Origin: Nocardia otitidiscaviarum NBRC 14405
GTDB taxonomy: Bacteria > Actinomycetota > Actinomycetes > Mycobacteriales > Mycobacteriaceae
Reading direction: 5' to 3'
Assembly: GCF_000308635.1 (NCBI RefSeq)
Contig: NZ_BAGD01000071.1
Coordinates: 1 to 64,000 of the forward strand
Length of the DNA: 64,000 bases
Shown here: positions 56,317-64,000 of the stretch, in pieces
Layout of the letters: the number at the start of each line of letters is the position of its first letter
Position numbering within the stretch: the first letter of the stretch is position 1
The notes under the pieces: generated by a model
Database searches by the model: none
The model's input: the letters and a program-made list of their open reading frames with translations, nothing else
Told to the model about the DNA's origin: nothing
Position numbers and translations under genes: made by a program

Positions 56317-57537
56317 ATGACGATTCTCTCTGCGGTCGCGGGCGTACAGCGCGGCGACGCGGCGGTGACCCCATCGGGTCGCCGCCCCTCGACCGAGGAG
56401 CGTATGCGGGATTGCGAGCGATTCTTCGGCCAACCCGAACTGGCGCATCTGCCCGGTTCGCGGTGCGCGGACGCACTGGCCGGACTGCGGCGCACCGGGG
56501 TGTACCGGCACACCCCGGAGGAATTGAGCATCGGCGCGAAACTGGCCTGGCGCAATCACGATCGGTGCGTGGGCCGCAAGCACTGGCGGGCGCTGGAGGT
56601 GCTGGACGCGCGCACGGCCAGCACGCCCGCCGAGATCGCCGAGGCATGTTTCGCACATCTGCGGCGGGCCACCAACGGTGGGGCGGTGCGCTCGGTGATC
56701 ACCATCGGCCCGCCCGCGCGGCCGAGCGGGCGCGGTTTCCGCATTCTCAATCCGCAACTGGTGCGCTACGCCGGATACCGGGTCGGCGGTGAGGTGGTGG
56801 GCGACCCCGCCACCGTGGAGTTGACGGCGTTCGCCGAGGAACTCGGCTGGCGCGGGGCCGGTGGGCGATTCGACCTGCTGCCCTTGCTGATCCACACCCC
56901 CGACGACGCGGTGCACCGCTTCGACCTGCCGCGCGACCTGGTGCTCGAGGTGCCGCTGCACCATCCCGAGTACGCCTGGTTCGCCGAACTCGGGCTGCGC
57001 TGGTACGCGGTTCCGGCCGTCTCGAACATGGATCTGGAGATCGGCGGCGTCGACTATGTGTGCGCGCCGTTCAACGGCTGGTACGTGTCCTCGGAGATCG
57101 GCCGCGATCTCGGCGACAGCGACCGCTACGACACCCTGCCGGAGATCGCCGACCGCATGGACCTGGATCGCAGCAGCGACCGCACGCTCTGGCGGGACCG
57201 AGCCCTGGTGGAGTTGAGCCGCGCGATCCTGCACAGCTACAAGCGATCCCGCGTGCACCTGGTGGACCACCACACCGTGGCCCGGCAGTTCGTCGACCAC
57301 GTCGACCGCGAGAACGCCGCCGGCCGCGCCTGCCCCGCCGACTGGAGCTGGATCAACCCGCCCCTGTCCGCCAGCCTGACCCCGACCTTCCACCGCTACT
57401 ACGACCCGCCGGACCCGCGGCTGCGCCCCGCGTTCGTGCACCGCGACGCGATGAGACCGACTGCACCACAAGCTGTTTCGACAGACGTCAGCGCGCCGCC
57501 GAAACGGCGGTCACTGTGGCGCTTACTGCGGGGTTGA
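56317..57537 (+). CDS. nos: Nitric oxide synthase oxygenase domain protein
   Basis: This 406-residue bacterial nitric oxide synthase converts L-arginine to citrulline and NO with a reductase supplied elsewhere. The heme-thiolate motif is AWRNHDRCVGR with Cys84. WYAVPAVSNMDLEIGGVDYVCAPFNGWYVSSEIGRD carries the arginine-binding Glu260, and DHHTVARQF and CPADWSWINPPLSASLTPTFH supply pterin-site and C-terminal residues. The protein has an N-terminal extension and a basic C-terminal tail (PPKRRSLWRLLRG) beyond the usual 360 residues. GGAGG precedes the ATG. No regulator is adjacent. Confidence 0.95.
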   Translation: MTILSAVAGVQRGDAAVTPSGRRPSTEERMRDCERFFGQPELAHLPGSRCADALAGLRRTGVYRHTPEELSIGAKLAWRNHDRCVGRKHWRALEVLDARTASTPAEIAEACFAHLRRATNGGAVRSVITIGPPARPSGRGFRILNPQLVRYAGYRVGGEVVGDPATVELTAFAEELGWRGAGGRFDLLPLLIHTPDDAVHRFDLPRDLVLEVPLHHPEYAWFAELGLRWYAVPAVSNMDLEIGGVDYVCAPFNGWYVSSEIGRDLGDSDRYDTLPEIADRMDLDRSSDRTLWRDRALVELSRAILHSYKRSRVHLVDHHTVARQFVDHVDRENAAGRACPADWSWINPPLSASLTPTFHRYYDPPDPRLRPAFVHRDAMRPTAPQAVSTDVSAPPKRRSLWRLLRG

Positions 57538-57822
57538 TCGGATCGCCGTGTCCCGGTCCGACTTGGCTTGAACTGGCCCAGCCCGGCACGGCCCGGACCG
57601 CCAGGCGCGGACGTCGGCATCGACCGTCCCGCCGCACTCGAGCGGCCGGAGTACCGGATAGGCGCTCGCCCAGGCGAATTCGCACCCTGCCTGCGTGGTC
57701 CGGACACCCGTGCTGTCGCGGCAACCCGCTGTCAGCCTGCAACGCGCGACCGGGAGCGCGGCGAGCAGGTCGGCGGCGGGGCGGCCGCACAGGAGGCCCG
57801 ACCATGACGGGTGCGGGTGTAG
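57538..57822. other. Intergenic region, no gene supported
   Basis: Between the nitric oxide synthase stop and the tandem array there is no frame with a plausible product, ribosome site or recognizable RNA. Confidence 0.5.
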
Positions 57823-58006
57823 CGCCGTCGGTTGGGGCCGAGTGGGGCACGCGGTCCGGTCGGGCCGGGCGGGGCACGTTGTCGGTCGGGCCGGATGGGG
57901 CACGCCGTCTGGCCGGCTGAGCGGAATACGCCGTTGTCCGGACTGGGCGGGGCACGTCGTCGGTCCGGCCGAGCGAAACACGCCGTCGGTCAGGCCGGGC
58001 TGGGTA
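57823..58006. repeat. 26-bp degenerate tandem array overlapping the MFS gene's stop codon
   Basis: Seven contiguous units of 26-27 bp (57823-57849, 57850-57876, 57877-57902, 57903-57928, 57929-57954, 57955-57980, 57981-58006) each begin CG(C/T)(C/G/T)GT and end in a CA or TA. The last holds the stop (57990-57992) and final five codons of the leftward MFS gene; a partial eighth lies wholly in coding sequence from 58007. This is the clearest array of the class. Confidence 0.88.
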
Positions 58007-60383
58007 CGTCGTCGCTGAAGTATCCGAGTCGGACGTCGTGGGTGACCTCGCCGCTGTCCACCGCGACGCGACCGGTCATGGGCGGGTAGCCGCGCGCCAC
58101 CACCGTGTACTCGCCGGACGGGAGGTCGGGCACGGTGTAGTGGCCGGTCGTGTCGGTGCGGGTGGTGGCGGTGACGTCGCCCGCCGCGTCCAGGACGGTG
58201 ATCTGGGCGTCGGATACCGGGCGGCCCTCGTCGGCCCAGGCGAATCCGGTGAGTACCGCCATGGGGGCCAACTCCACGTCGTGGCGCAGCAGGCCGCTGT
58301 CGGGCACGGTGAGCGTGGTCGCGCGCGGGCGCATGTGGTCGGCGACCGCGACCAGCGTGTAGGTGCCCGACACCACGCCGTGGCACACATAGCCCCCGTC
58401 GGGGGCGGTGACGGCCGTGCCGACCACATCGCCGCGCGGATCGGTGAGGGTGATGGTGGCCCCGGCCAGGGGATCGCCGCGCAGCGCCGAGCGCACCACG
58501 CCGGTGAGTTCGCCCGCGCCCGGCAATGTCAGGTCCAGGTGCTGCGGGCGATGGCCGACGGTGACGCTCACGGCACTGGGCTGATGGCCGCCCGCGGCGA
58601 CGATGAGCACGTACGCGCCGGGCTCGGGTGCGCCGATGGTGTACTCGCCGTGCGCATTCCCGGTGCTGCGCGACACCTGATGCCCGTGCTGGTCGATGAG
58701 GGTGAGCACGGTCTCGGGTACCGGATTGTCGTCGCGGTCGCGAACGCGGCCGGTGAGCGGCAGCTCGTCGGCGTCGAGGACGGTCCCGGCGGCGGGCGTC
58801 GCGACCGGTGGCGCGGGCCGATCCTCCAGCAGCGGAATCTCTTTCATGAACATCAGCACCAGGCAGGCCAGCAGCGACACCCCCGTCGCCACCCAGAACA
58901 CGCCCTGCACCGATTCGGTGAAGCCGATGAGAATGGGCTTGCGCAGCTGCGCGGGCAGCGCCGCCATGGCGGTGGTGTCGCTCTGAATGCGTTCCAGGCC
59001 CGCGCCGTCGAGTCCGGGCGGCAGCTGCCCGCCGAAGGCGCGCACGATCCGCTCGGGCAGCAGATTGAACAGGATGGTGAGGAAGACCGCGACGCCGAGG
59101 GTGCCGCCCATCTGGCGGAAGAAGGTCGCCGCCGCCGTGGAGACGCCCATATCCGCCGGGGGACAGGCGTTCTGCGCCGCGATGATCAGGGTCTGCATGC
59201 AGCCGCCGAGTCCGAAGCCGATCACGGTGGTGTAGACCATGATCTGCCACATCGGGCTGTCGAATTCCACGCGGGCGAACAGTCCCGCGCCGACGGCCAT
59301 GACGAAGGTGCCCAGCACGGGCAGCATCTTGTAGCGCCCGGTGTACTTGGTGACGAGTCCGGCCCCCTGCGCGCCGACCATGATGCCCAGCACCAGCGGC
59401 AGCATGAGCAGGCCGGCCGTGGTGGGCGAATAGCCGCGCACCACTTGCAGATACAGCGGCACCATGGTGATGCCGCCGAACATGGCGATGCCCACGATGA
59501 ATCCGGCCAGGATGGCGATGCCGAAGGTGCCGCTGCGGAACAGCCGCAGCGGGATCAGCGCCGCCTCGCGCATGAGCGCCTCGACGAGCAGGAAGGCCAG
59601 CGCGCCCACCGCCGCGATGCCGTAGCAGAGCAGCGCCCGCCGCGAATCCCAGCCCCAGTCCCGGCCTTGCTCGGCCACGATGAGCAGCGGCACCACGGCG
59701 GCGGTGAGCGCGAGCCCGCCCGGCCAGTCGATGCGCTGGCGCTGCCGGACGAAGGGAACGTCCAGCCATTTGGCCACCACCAGCAGTGCCAGCGCCCCGA
59801 TGGGCACGTTCACCAGGAAGACCCACCGCCACCCGTCCAGGCCGATGAGTCGTTCGTAGTCGGAGAAGAATCCGCCCAGCACCGGCCCGACCACGGTGGC
59901 GATGCCGAACACCATCATGAAGTAGCCCTGGTAGCGCACCCGTTCCCGGGCGGGCACGATATCGCCGATTATGGTGAGCGCCAGGGACATCAGGCCGCCC
60001 GCGCCGATGCCCTGCACGGCCCGGAATCCCGCGAGCTGGTACATGGAGGTGGCGAAGGCGCAGGCCGCCGAACCGATGACGAACACCCCGATGGCGATGA
60101 GATAGCAGGGTTTACGGCCGTAGATATCGGCGAGCTTGCCGTACAGCGGGGTGGCGATGGTCGCGGTGATGAGGTACGCCGTGGTGGCCCACGCCTGTTC
60201 CTCGAAACCGTGCAGACTATTGGCGATCTTCACGATCGCGACACTGACAATGTTCTGGTCGAGCGCGGCCAGGAAGACCGCGAGCAGCAGTCCGGACAGG
60301 ATCGTGAGGATCCGGCGGTGCGACAGCGGTGCCGCCGCCGCGCCGTCGGCATCCGCCGTCGTCGCGAGAGTCGAATTCGTCAT
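57990..60383 (-). CDS. DHA2-type MFS exporter with three C-terminal carboxypeptidase-regulatory-like domains
   Basis: The protein has 797 residues. The first 510 form a 14-helix DHA2 (EmrB/QacA-like) drug:proton antiporter with the MFS motif A region GKLADIYGRKPCYLIAIG and a helix-5-type motif GPVLGGFFSDYERLIG. After a linker, three tandem domains of about 80 residues (VRDRDDNPVPETVLTLIDQHGHQ; VVRSALRGDPLAGATITLTDPRGD; AWADEGRPVSDAQITVLDAAGD) resemble carboxypeptidase regulatory-like or SpaA/PEGA Ig folds. Their side of the membrane depends on helix count. AGGG precedes the ATG. The TetR at 60588 lies upstream on the same strand, so regulation is uncertain. Confidence 0.9.
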   Translation of the reverse strand: MTNSTLATTADADGAAAAPLSHRRILTILSGLLLAVFLAALDQNIVSVAIVKIANSLHGFEEQAWATTAYLITATIATPLYGKLADIYGRKPCYLIAIGVFVIGSAACAFATSMYQLAGFRAVQGIGAGGLMSLALTIIGDIVPARERVRYQGYFMMVFGIATVVGPVLGGFFSDYERLIGLDGWRWVFLVNVPIGALALLVVAKWLDVPFVRQRQRIDWPGGLALTAAVVPLLIVAEQGRDWGWDSRRALLCYGIAAVGALAFLLVEALMREAALIPLRLFRSGTFGIAILAGFIVGIAMFGGITMVPLYLQVVRGYSPTTAGLLMLPLVLGIMVGAQGAGLVTKYTGRYKMLPVLGTFVMAVGAGLFARVEFDSPMWQIMVYTTVIGFGLGGCMQTLIIAAQNACPPADMGVSTAAATFFRQMGGTLGVAVFLTILFNLLPERIVRAFGGQLPPGLDGAGLERIQSDTTAMAALPAQLRKPILIGFTESVQGVFWVATGVSLLACLVLMFMKEIPLLEDRPAPPVATPAAGTVLDADELPLTGRVRDRDDNPVPETVLTLIDQHGHQVSRSTGNAHGEYTIGAPEPGAYVLIVAAGGHQPSAVSVTVGHRPQHLDLTLPGAGELTGVVRSALRGDPLAGATITLTDPRGDVVGTAVTAPDGGYVCHGVVSGTYTLVAVADHMRPRATTLTVPDSGLLRHDVELAPMAVLTGFAWADEGRPVSDAQITVLDAAGDVTATTRTDTTGHYTVPDLPSGEYTVVARGYPPMTGRVAVDSGEVTHDVRLGYFSDDVPSPA

Positions 60384-60587
60384 CGTAGGGCCCTGTTTCA
60401 AATCGTCGGCAATCCGTGGTGGAACTTCGCGATACGAGAGTCGAGCCGGTGAAACGGGTTCGGGCAGCGCACGTGCCTGCCCGAACCGTGCTGGGACCCA
60501 CGTGATTCCGGCACTAGGCCACGGAAATCCAGGGTCGGCGTGATCGAATACTAACCCCTGGCGTATCCGGAGTTACAACCGCCGCTT

Positions 60588-61184
60588 CTAGGCGAAGAGA
60601 TGTGCGATGACCGGACGGATCTGTTCGACCGCGCGTTCGGTGGGGCCGGTGGGCTGGAACAGGTGGCTGAGGGCAAGGCGCACCAGGGTTTCGGTGCGGT
60701 CGGCCAGTTCGGTGTCGGACAGATCGGGGAGGCCGTACCGGGTGCGCAGGGTCAGCGCCACCGCCGCGACCGCGCGGCCGAGGACCGGTTCGGTTTCGGT
60801 CATCAGCGTCGGCAGCAGGGTGGTGTCCGCACCCGATCGTCCGGACAGCACGGCCTTGAGCAGGGTGTTGTCGGCTCCGGTGCGCAGCGTGTAGTCCACG
60901 GCGGCGGTGGCTCCCGCGACCGGATCGTCCGGATGGGCCGCCAGGCAGTCGGCGATGCCGACGAGGAAGGTGTCGACCTCCTGGCGGATGACCACATCGG
61001 CCAGATCCTGTTTGGTGCCGATCTCCTTGTAGAGGACCGGGCGGCTGACGCCGACCTCCTTGGCCACCCGCGACATGTTCACCGCGCCCCAGCCCTCGGT
61101 GACGACCAGGCGGCGCGCGGTGTCGAGCACGCGCTCGCGCAGGAGTTGGCGCATTTCGGTCTGGAAGTTCGCCGCTTCAGCCAC
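60588..61184 (-). CDS. TetR-family regulator, divergent from alkB
   Basis: This 198-residue TetR protein runs from the GTG at 61184. The HTH at about residues 25-50 is GAVNMSRVAKEVGVSRPVLYKEIGTKQDL. It faces the alkane hydroxylase operon across a gap holding a perfect 8-bp-armed palindrome, so it probably represses alkB until a fatty alcohol, acid or acyl-CoA binds, as in AlkX/AlkU-type regulators of Dietzia and Rhodococcus. In those species the tetR usually lies at the end of the operon, whereas here it is divergent. Confidence 0.88.
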   Translation of the reverse strand: MAEAANFQTEMRQLLRERVLDTARRLVVTEGWGAVNMSRVAKEVGVSRPVLYKEIGTKQDLADVVIRQEVDTFLVGIADCLAAHPDDPVAGATAAVDYTLRTGADNTLLKAVLSGRSGADTTLLPTLMTETEPVLGRAVAAVALTLRTRYGLPDLSDTELADRTETLVRLALSHLFQPTGPTERAVEQIRPVIAHLFA

Positions 61185-61226
61185 GGTCCTGATCGTACAT
61201 GACCAGGTCGAGCGTTCGATCATTGA

Positions 61227-61275
61227 CAGATGTATCTGATGTGTATGTAATGAATACACTTCGTCATGAAGTGTA
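61227..61275. promoter_or_regulatory. Operator region of the alkB operon
   Basis: TACACTTC-GTCAT-GAAGTGTA (61255-61275) is a perfect palindrome 15 bp before the alkB ATG, directly upstream of the AGGAG ribosome site. A second inverted repeat, CAGAT-GT-ATCTG (61227-61238), lies nearer the regulator gene. The two sites differ in sequence, so they may bind different proteins or only the first may be the TetR operator. Confidence 0.68.
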
Positions 61276-61290
61276 AATAGGAGATCGACA

Positions 61291-62511
61291 ATGACGACAT
61301 CTCGACACCCCGAGTCCCTGGACGCGACCCCGCAGTGGCGCGATCGCAAGCGCTACCTCTGGCTGTTCGGCCTGGTCGCGCCGACCGCCATCTTCCTGGC
61401 CACCGGCTTCGTGTGGGCGTTCGATCAACTGGGCTGGCAGGCCGTATCCTCGCTGTGGTGGTGGATCGGCCCGGTGCTGGTCTACGTGCTGCTGCCGCTG
61501 CTGGACCGGTTCTTCGGCCCCGACGGGCAGAACCCGCCCGAGGAGGTAATGGCGCGGCTGGAGGCCGACCGGTACTACCGCTACTGCGTCTACGCCTACA
61601 TTCCGTTCCAGCTGCTGAGCCTGGTGTTCGCGGCCTATCTGTGGACGGCCGACAACCTGTCGTGGCTGGGGATCGACGGCGGGCTGAGTCCGATCTCCAA
61701 GATCGGGCTGGCGCTGAGCATCGGCGTGATGGGTGGTGTCGGCATCAATACCGCACACGAACTCGGCCACAAGAAGGACGAACTCGAGCGCTGGCTGTCC
61801 AAGATCACGCTGGCGCAGACCTTCTACGGCCACTTCTACATCGAGCACAACCGCGGCCACCACGTGCGGGTGGCGACTCCCGAGGATCCGGCCAGCGCCC
61901 GCTTCGCCGAATCGTTCTGGAGCTTCCTGCCGCGCAGCGTATGGGGCAGCCTGACCTCGTCGTGGGAGTTGGAGAAGACGCGACTGCGCCGACTCGGCAA
62001 GTCGCCGTGGACGATACGCAACGACGTGCTCAACGCCTGGCTCATGACGGTGGTGCTGTGGGGTGCGCTGGCCGCCGTCTTCGGCCCGATGGTGCTGCCG
62101 TTCCTGGTGATCCAGGCCGTCTACGGTTTCTCACTGCTGGAGACGGTGAACTATCTGGAGCACTACGGGCTGCTGCGGCAGCGGACCCCGTCCGGCCGCT
62201 ACGAGCGCTGCACGCCGGAGCACAGCTGGAACTCCGACCACATCGTGACCAATATCTTCCTGTACCACCTGCAGCGGCACAGCGACCACCACGCCAATCC
62301 GACTCGGCGCTACCAGATTCTGCGCAGTATGGACGGCGCGCCCAATCTGCCCAGCGGTTACGCGAGCATGATCGGCCTGGCCTACTTCCCCCCGCTGTGG
62401 CGCAAGGTCATGGACCACCGGGTGCTCGCGCACTACGACGGAGACATCACCCGCGCGAACATCCAGCCCGGCAAGCGCGAGCGCGTGCTGGCGCGGTACG
62501 GAGCGAGCTGA
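61291..62511 (+). CDS. alkB: Alkane 1-monooxygenase (AlkB)
   Basis: This 406-residue membrane diiron hydroxylase oxidizes the terminal carbon of medium- or long-chain alkanes with O2 and rubredoxin electrons. All diiron histidine motifs are present: HELGHKK (residues 156-162), EHNRGHH (185-191), and LQRHSDHH (327-334). The family block NYLEHYGL is at 287-294. Six membrane helices are visible. AGGAG lies seven bases before the ATG. Its stop overlaps the first rubredoxin start (TGATG), starting a tight four-gene operon. Confidence 0.97.
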   Translation: MTTSRHPESLDATPQWRDRKRYLWLFGLVAPTAIFLATGFVWAFDQLGWQAVSSLWWWIGPVLVYVLLPLLDRFFGPDGQNPPEEVMARLEADRYYRYCVYAYIPFQLLSLVFAAYLWTADNLSWLGIDGGLSPISKIGLALSIGVMGGVGINTAHELGHKKDELERWLSKITLAQTFYGHFYIEHNRGHHVRVATPEDPASARFAESFWSFLPRSVWGSLTSSWELEKTRLRRLGKSPWTIRNDVLNAWLMTVVLWGALAAVFGPMVLPFLVIQAVYGFSLLETVNYLEHYGLLRQRTPSGRYERCTPEHSWNSDHIVTNIFLYHLQRHSDHHANPTRRYQILRSMDGAPNLPSGYASMIGLAYFPPLWRKVMDHRVLAHYDGDITRANIQPGKRERVLARYGAS

Positions 62512-62699
62512 TGTCCGCCTACCGCTGCCCCGTGTGCGAATACGTCTACGACGAAGCCGCCGGTGCGCCCCGCGAGGGGTTTCCGGCCGGTACCCCGTGG
62601 TCCGCGGTGCCCGACGACTGGTGCTGCCCGGACTGCGGGGTGCGCGAAAAGATCGACTTCGAATCCCTTTCCACTCCCACAGGACCCGCCCATGAGTAA
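62511..62699 (+). CDS. rubA: Rubredoxin (first)
   Basis: This 62-residue rubredoxin binds one iron with [11 protein letters not shown] and [14 protein letters not shown]. It begins at the last base of alkB's stop and is coupled to it. In alkB operons the first rubredoxin is often of the AlkG1 type, which cannot always replace AlkG2 in electron transfer to the hydroxylase. Which type this is cannot be settled by eye. Confidence 0.95.
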   Translation: MSAYRCPVCEYVYDEAAGAPREGFPAGTPWSAVPDDWCCPDCGVREKIDFESLSTPTGPAHE

Positions 62700-62877
62700 C
62701 GACTACAAACTCTTCCGCTGCATCCAGTGCGGTTTCGAATACGACGAGGCGCTGGGCTGGCCGGAGGACGGCATCGAACCCGGCACCCGCTGGGACGACA
62801 TTCCCGAGGACTGGTCCTGCCCGGATTGCGGGGCGGCCAAGGCCGATTTCGAGATGGTCGAGGTCAGCCGCGCATGA
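62692..62877 (+). CDS. rubA: Rubredoxin (second)
   Basis: This 61-residue rubredoxin binds iron with [14 protein letters not shown] and [13 protein letters not shown], and has the standard [15 protein letters not shown] middle. Its first 8 bases overlap the end of the first rubredoxin gene. It resembles AlkG2-type rubredoxins that serve AlkB directly. It overlaps the reductase start by 4 bp. Confidence 0.95.
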   Translation: MSNDYKLFRCIQCGFEYDEALGWPEDGIEPGTRWDDIPEDWSCPDCGAAKADFEMVEVSRA

Positions 62878-64000
62878 CCGCGCGCATCGTGATCGCCGGT
62901 GCGGGCGTGGCCGGGGCGACGGCGGCCAAAACCCTGCGCCGCGAGGGCTATTCGGGCGAGGTCGTGCTCGTCGGGGCCGAGTCCGGGCTGCCGTACCGGC
63001 GGCCGATGGTCTCCAAGGAGATACTCGCCGCGACCGCCGCCGAACCCCGCACGCTGCTGGAATCGGCGGATACCTGGCCCGCCCTCGATATCGACCTGCG
63101 CACCGACACCAGTGTCGAGGCCATCGAACCGGACGCCGCCAAAGTGCGCCTGTCCGACGGCACCATGCTCGGCTACGACCGGTTGCTGCTGGCCACCGGC
63201 GCGCGGCCCCGCCGCCTGCCCGGTACCGCGCGCAATATGCACACCCTGCGCGGTGTGGCCGATGTGAACCCGTTGCGCGCGGCCGCTTTCGACGGCGGTT
63301 CGCTGCTGATCGTCGGTGCCGGACTGATCGGCTGCGAGGTGGCCGCCACACTCGCCGGGCTGGGCGTGCGCGTGACGGTGCTGCACGCCGGGCCCACGCC
63401 GCTGGACCGGGTGGTCCCCGCCGTCGTCGGCGAGTACTACCGGCGGCTGCACGCCGATCACGGCGTCCGGATCCACACCGACGTCCTGCTCGACCGCCTC
63501 GACGACACCGACACCGGCGTGCTCGCCACCGCCGCCGACGGCCGCACCTGGTCGGCCCCCACCGCCCTGATCGCCATCGGCGCGACCCCGAACACCGATC
63601 TGGCCGCGGCCGCCGGGCTGGCCGTCGCCGACGGCATCCTGGTCGACGACCGCCACCGCACCTCCGTGCCCGGCATCTACGCCGCCGGTGACGCCGCCGC
63701 CCGCTTCGACCCGGCGCTCGGCACGCACCGCCGCGAGGAGCACTGGAACAGCGCCCAGTCGCAGGGGGCGGCGGCCGCGAAAGCCATGCTCGGCGTCGAT
63801 CCGCCACCCCTCGAGGCGGCCTGGGGCTGGTCGACACAGTACGGCGTGAACCTGCAATTCGCGGGCCGGTTCGACCGGGCCGAGGAGATCGTCGTCGACG
63901 GCAGCTTCGCCACCCCGAGCGTCCTGATCCAGGCCACGTGCGCCGACCGGCCGGTGGGCGTGGCCGCCATCGGCCGCGCCGCCGAATTCCGCTCGGCCCG
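62874..64000 (+). CDS. rubB: Rubredoxin reductase, C-terminus beyond the window
   Basis: This FAD/NADH oxidoreductase of the rubredoxin/ferredoxin reductase group starts with [33 protein letters not shown] (FAD fold). It has the second dinucleotide fold [22 protein letters not shown] (about residues 145-165) and the FAD signature [12 protein letters not shown] near 265. It would pass electrons from NADH to the rubredoxins and on to AlkB. The 375 codons visible cover both nucleotide domains and most of the interface domain. The start overlaps the upstream stop (ATGA). Confidence 0.95.
   Translation, partial: MTARIVIAGAGVAGATAAKTLRREGYSGEVVLVGAESGLPYRRPMVSKEILAATAAEPRTLLESADTWPALDIDLRTDTSVEAIEPDAAKVRLSDGTMLGYDRLLLATGARPRRLPGTARNMHTLRGVADVNPLRAAAFDGGSLLIVGAGLIGCEVAATLAGLGVRVTVLHAGPTPLDRVVPAVVGEYYRRLHADHGVRIHTDVLLDRLDDTDTGVLATAADGRTWSAPTALIAIGATPNTDLAAAAGLAVADGILVDDRHRTSVPGIYAAGDAAARFDPALGTHRREEHWNSAQSQGAAAAKAMLGVDPPPLEAAWGWSTQYGVNLQFAGRFDRAEEIVVDGSFATPSVLIQATCADRPVGVAAIGRAAEFRSA

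Noticed and set aside
57523..59832. Long leftward frame of 769 codons over the MFS gene and array
   Set aside because: It is a GC-rich shadow; the overlapping frame at 57990-60383 gives a complete MFS protein with known motifs.
58038..60452. Long rightward frame of 804 codons opposite the MFS gene
   Set aside because: Composition is typical of antisense to GC-rich coding DNA, with no recognizable domain.
1..64000. tRNA, rRNA, riboswitch or complete insertion sequence
   Set aside because: No cloverleaf with a T-loop consensus, no rRNA sequence, no transposase motif and no known riboswitch core was noticed; covariance-model searches would be needed to exclude small RNAs.

Overview
This is a very GC-rich chromosomal window with strong codon bias. 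It fits a mycolic-acid actinomycete, most likely Nocardia or a close relative. Supporting content: an Rv1733c-family membrane protein, a UsfY-like protein, S-adenosyl methyltransferase paralogues, XRE/DUF397 pairs, MpaB-family oxygenases, an AlkB/rubredoxin operon, a bacterial nitric oxide synthase and a perfect KstR-type operator. No rRNA, tRNA, CRISPR array, prophage or intact transposase was seen. The genus is inferred from gene content only.

Layout. 1-9.2 kb: frameshifted end of a large regulator, a sirtuin, a D-cysteine desulfhydrase-like enzyme, an anchored secreted protein, a P450/ferredoxin pair and an MpaB-type oxygenase. The last two units each have a divergent TetR gene and operator-like palindromes. 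9.2-21.8 kb: a TY-Chap-like protein, a steroid 5-alpha-reductase-like enzyme behind a KstR box, a PAS-GGDEF protein, two S-adenosyl methyltransferases around an M50-like protease, an esterase, small membrane proteins, an ATP-dependent DNA ligase and a twice-frameshifted membrane gene. 21.8-34.8 kb: a MalT-like LuxR regulator, a DUF389 protein, an acyl-CoA dehydrogenase with TetR, an HpnE-like flavoprotein, a TetR/MpaB/MpaB-Lcp cluster and an SDR/HxlR pair. 34.8-40.3 kb: an accessory-looking stretch with GntR, XRE and DUF397 regulators, a third methyltransferase and several small orphan genes sharing a palindromic element. 40.3-51.4 kb: a general-stress block with a sigF operon (RsbW-like anti-sigma factor plus sigma factor) and its apparent regulon. 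51.5-64 kb: a secreted lipase, acyl-CoA carboxylase beta subunit, ABC1 kinase, nitric oxide synthase, an MFS exporter with three extra C-terminal domains, and a TetR-controlled alkane hydroxylase operon (alkB, two rubredoxins, rubredoxin reductase) running off the end.

Two patterns run across ordinary genes. First, many starts lie behind a sigma-F/sigma-B-type promoter, G(T/A)TT-N15-GGGTAT-like. In at least seven cases the -10 hexamer ends exactly 9 nt before the start codon, which predicts leaderless mRNAs; the sigF operon has the same promoter, so the block looks autoregulated. Second, at least five genes end inside a short degenerate tandem array (units of about 17-27 bp, different at each site) whose first unit contains the stop codon and the last codons. 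The arrays look as if they grew from gene 3' ends.

Three genes carry frameshifts, and two others seem to need non-standard start codons (CTG, ATA). These are either real decay and rare starts or sequence errors, and are marked as such.
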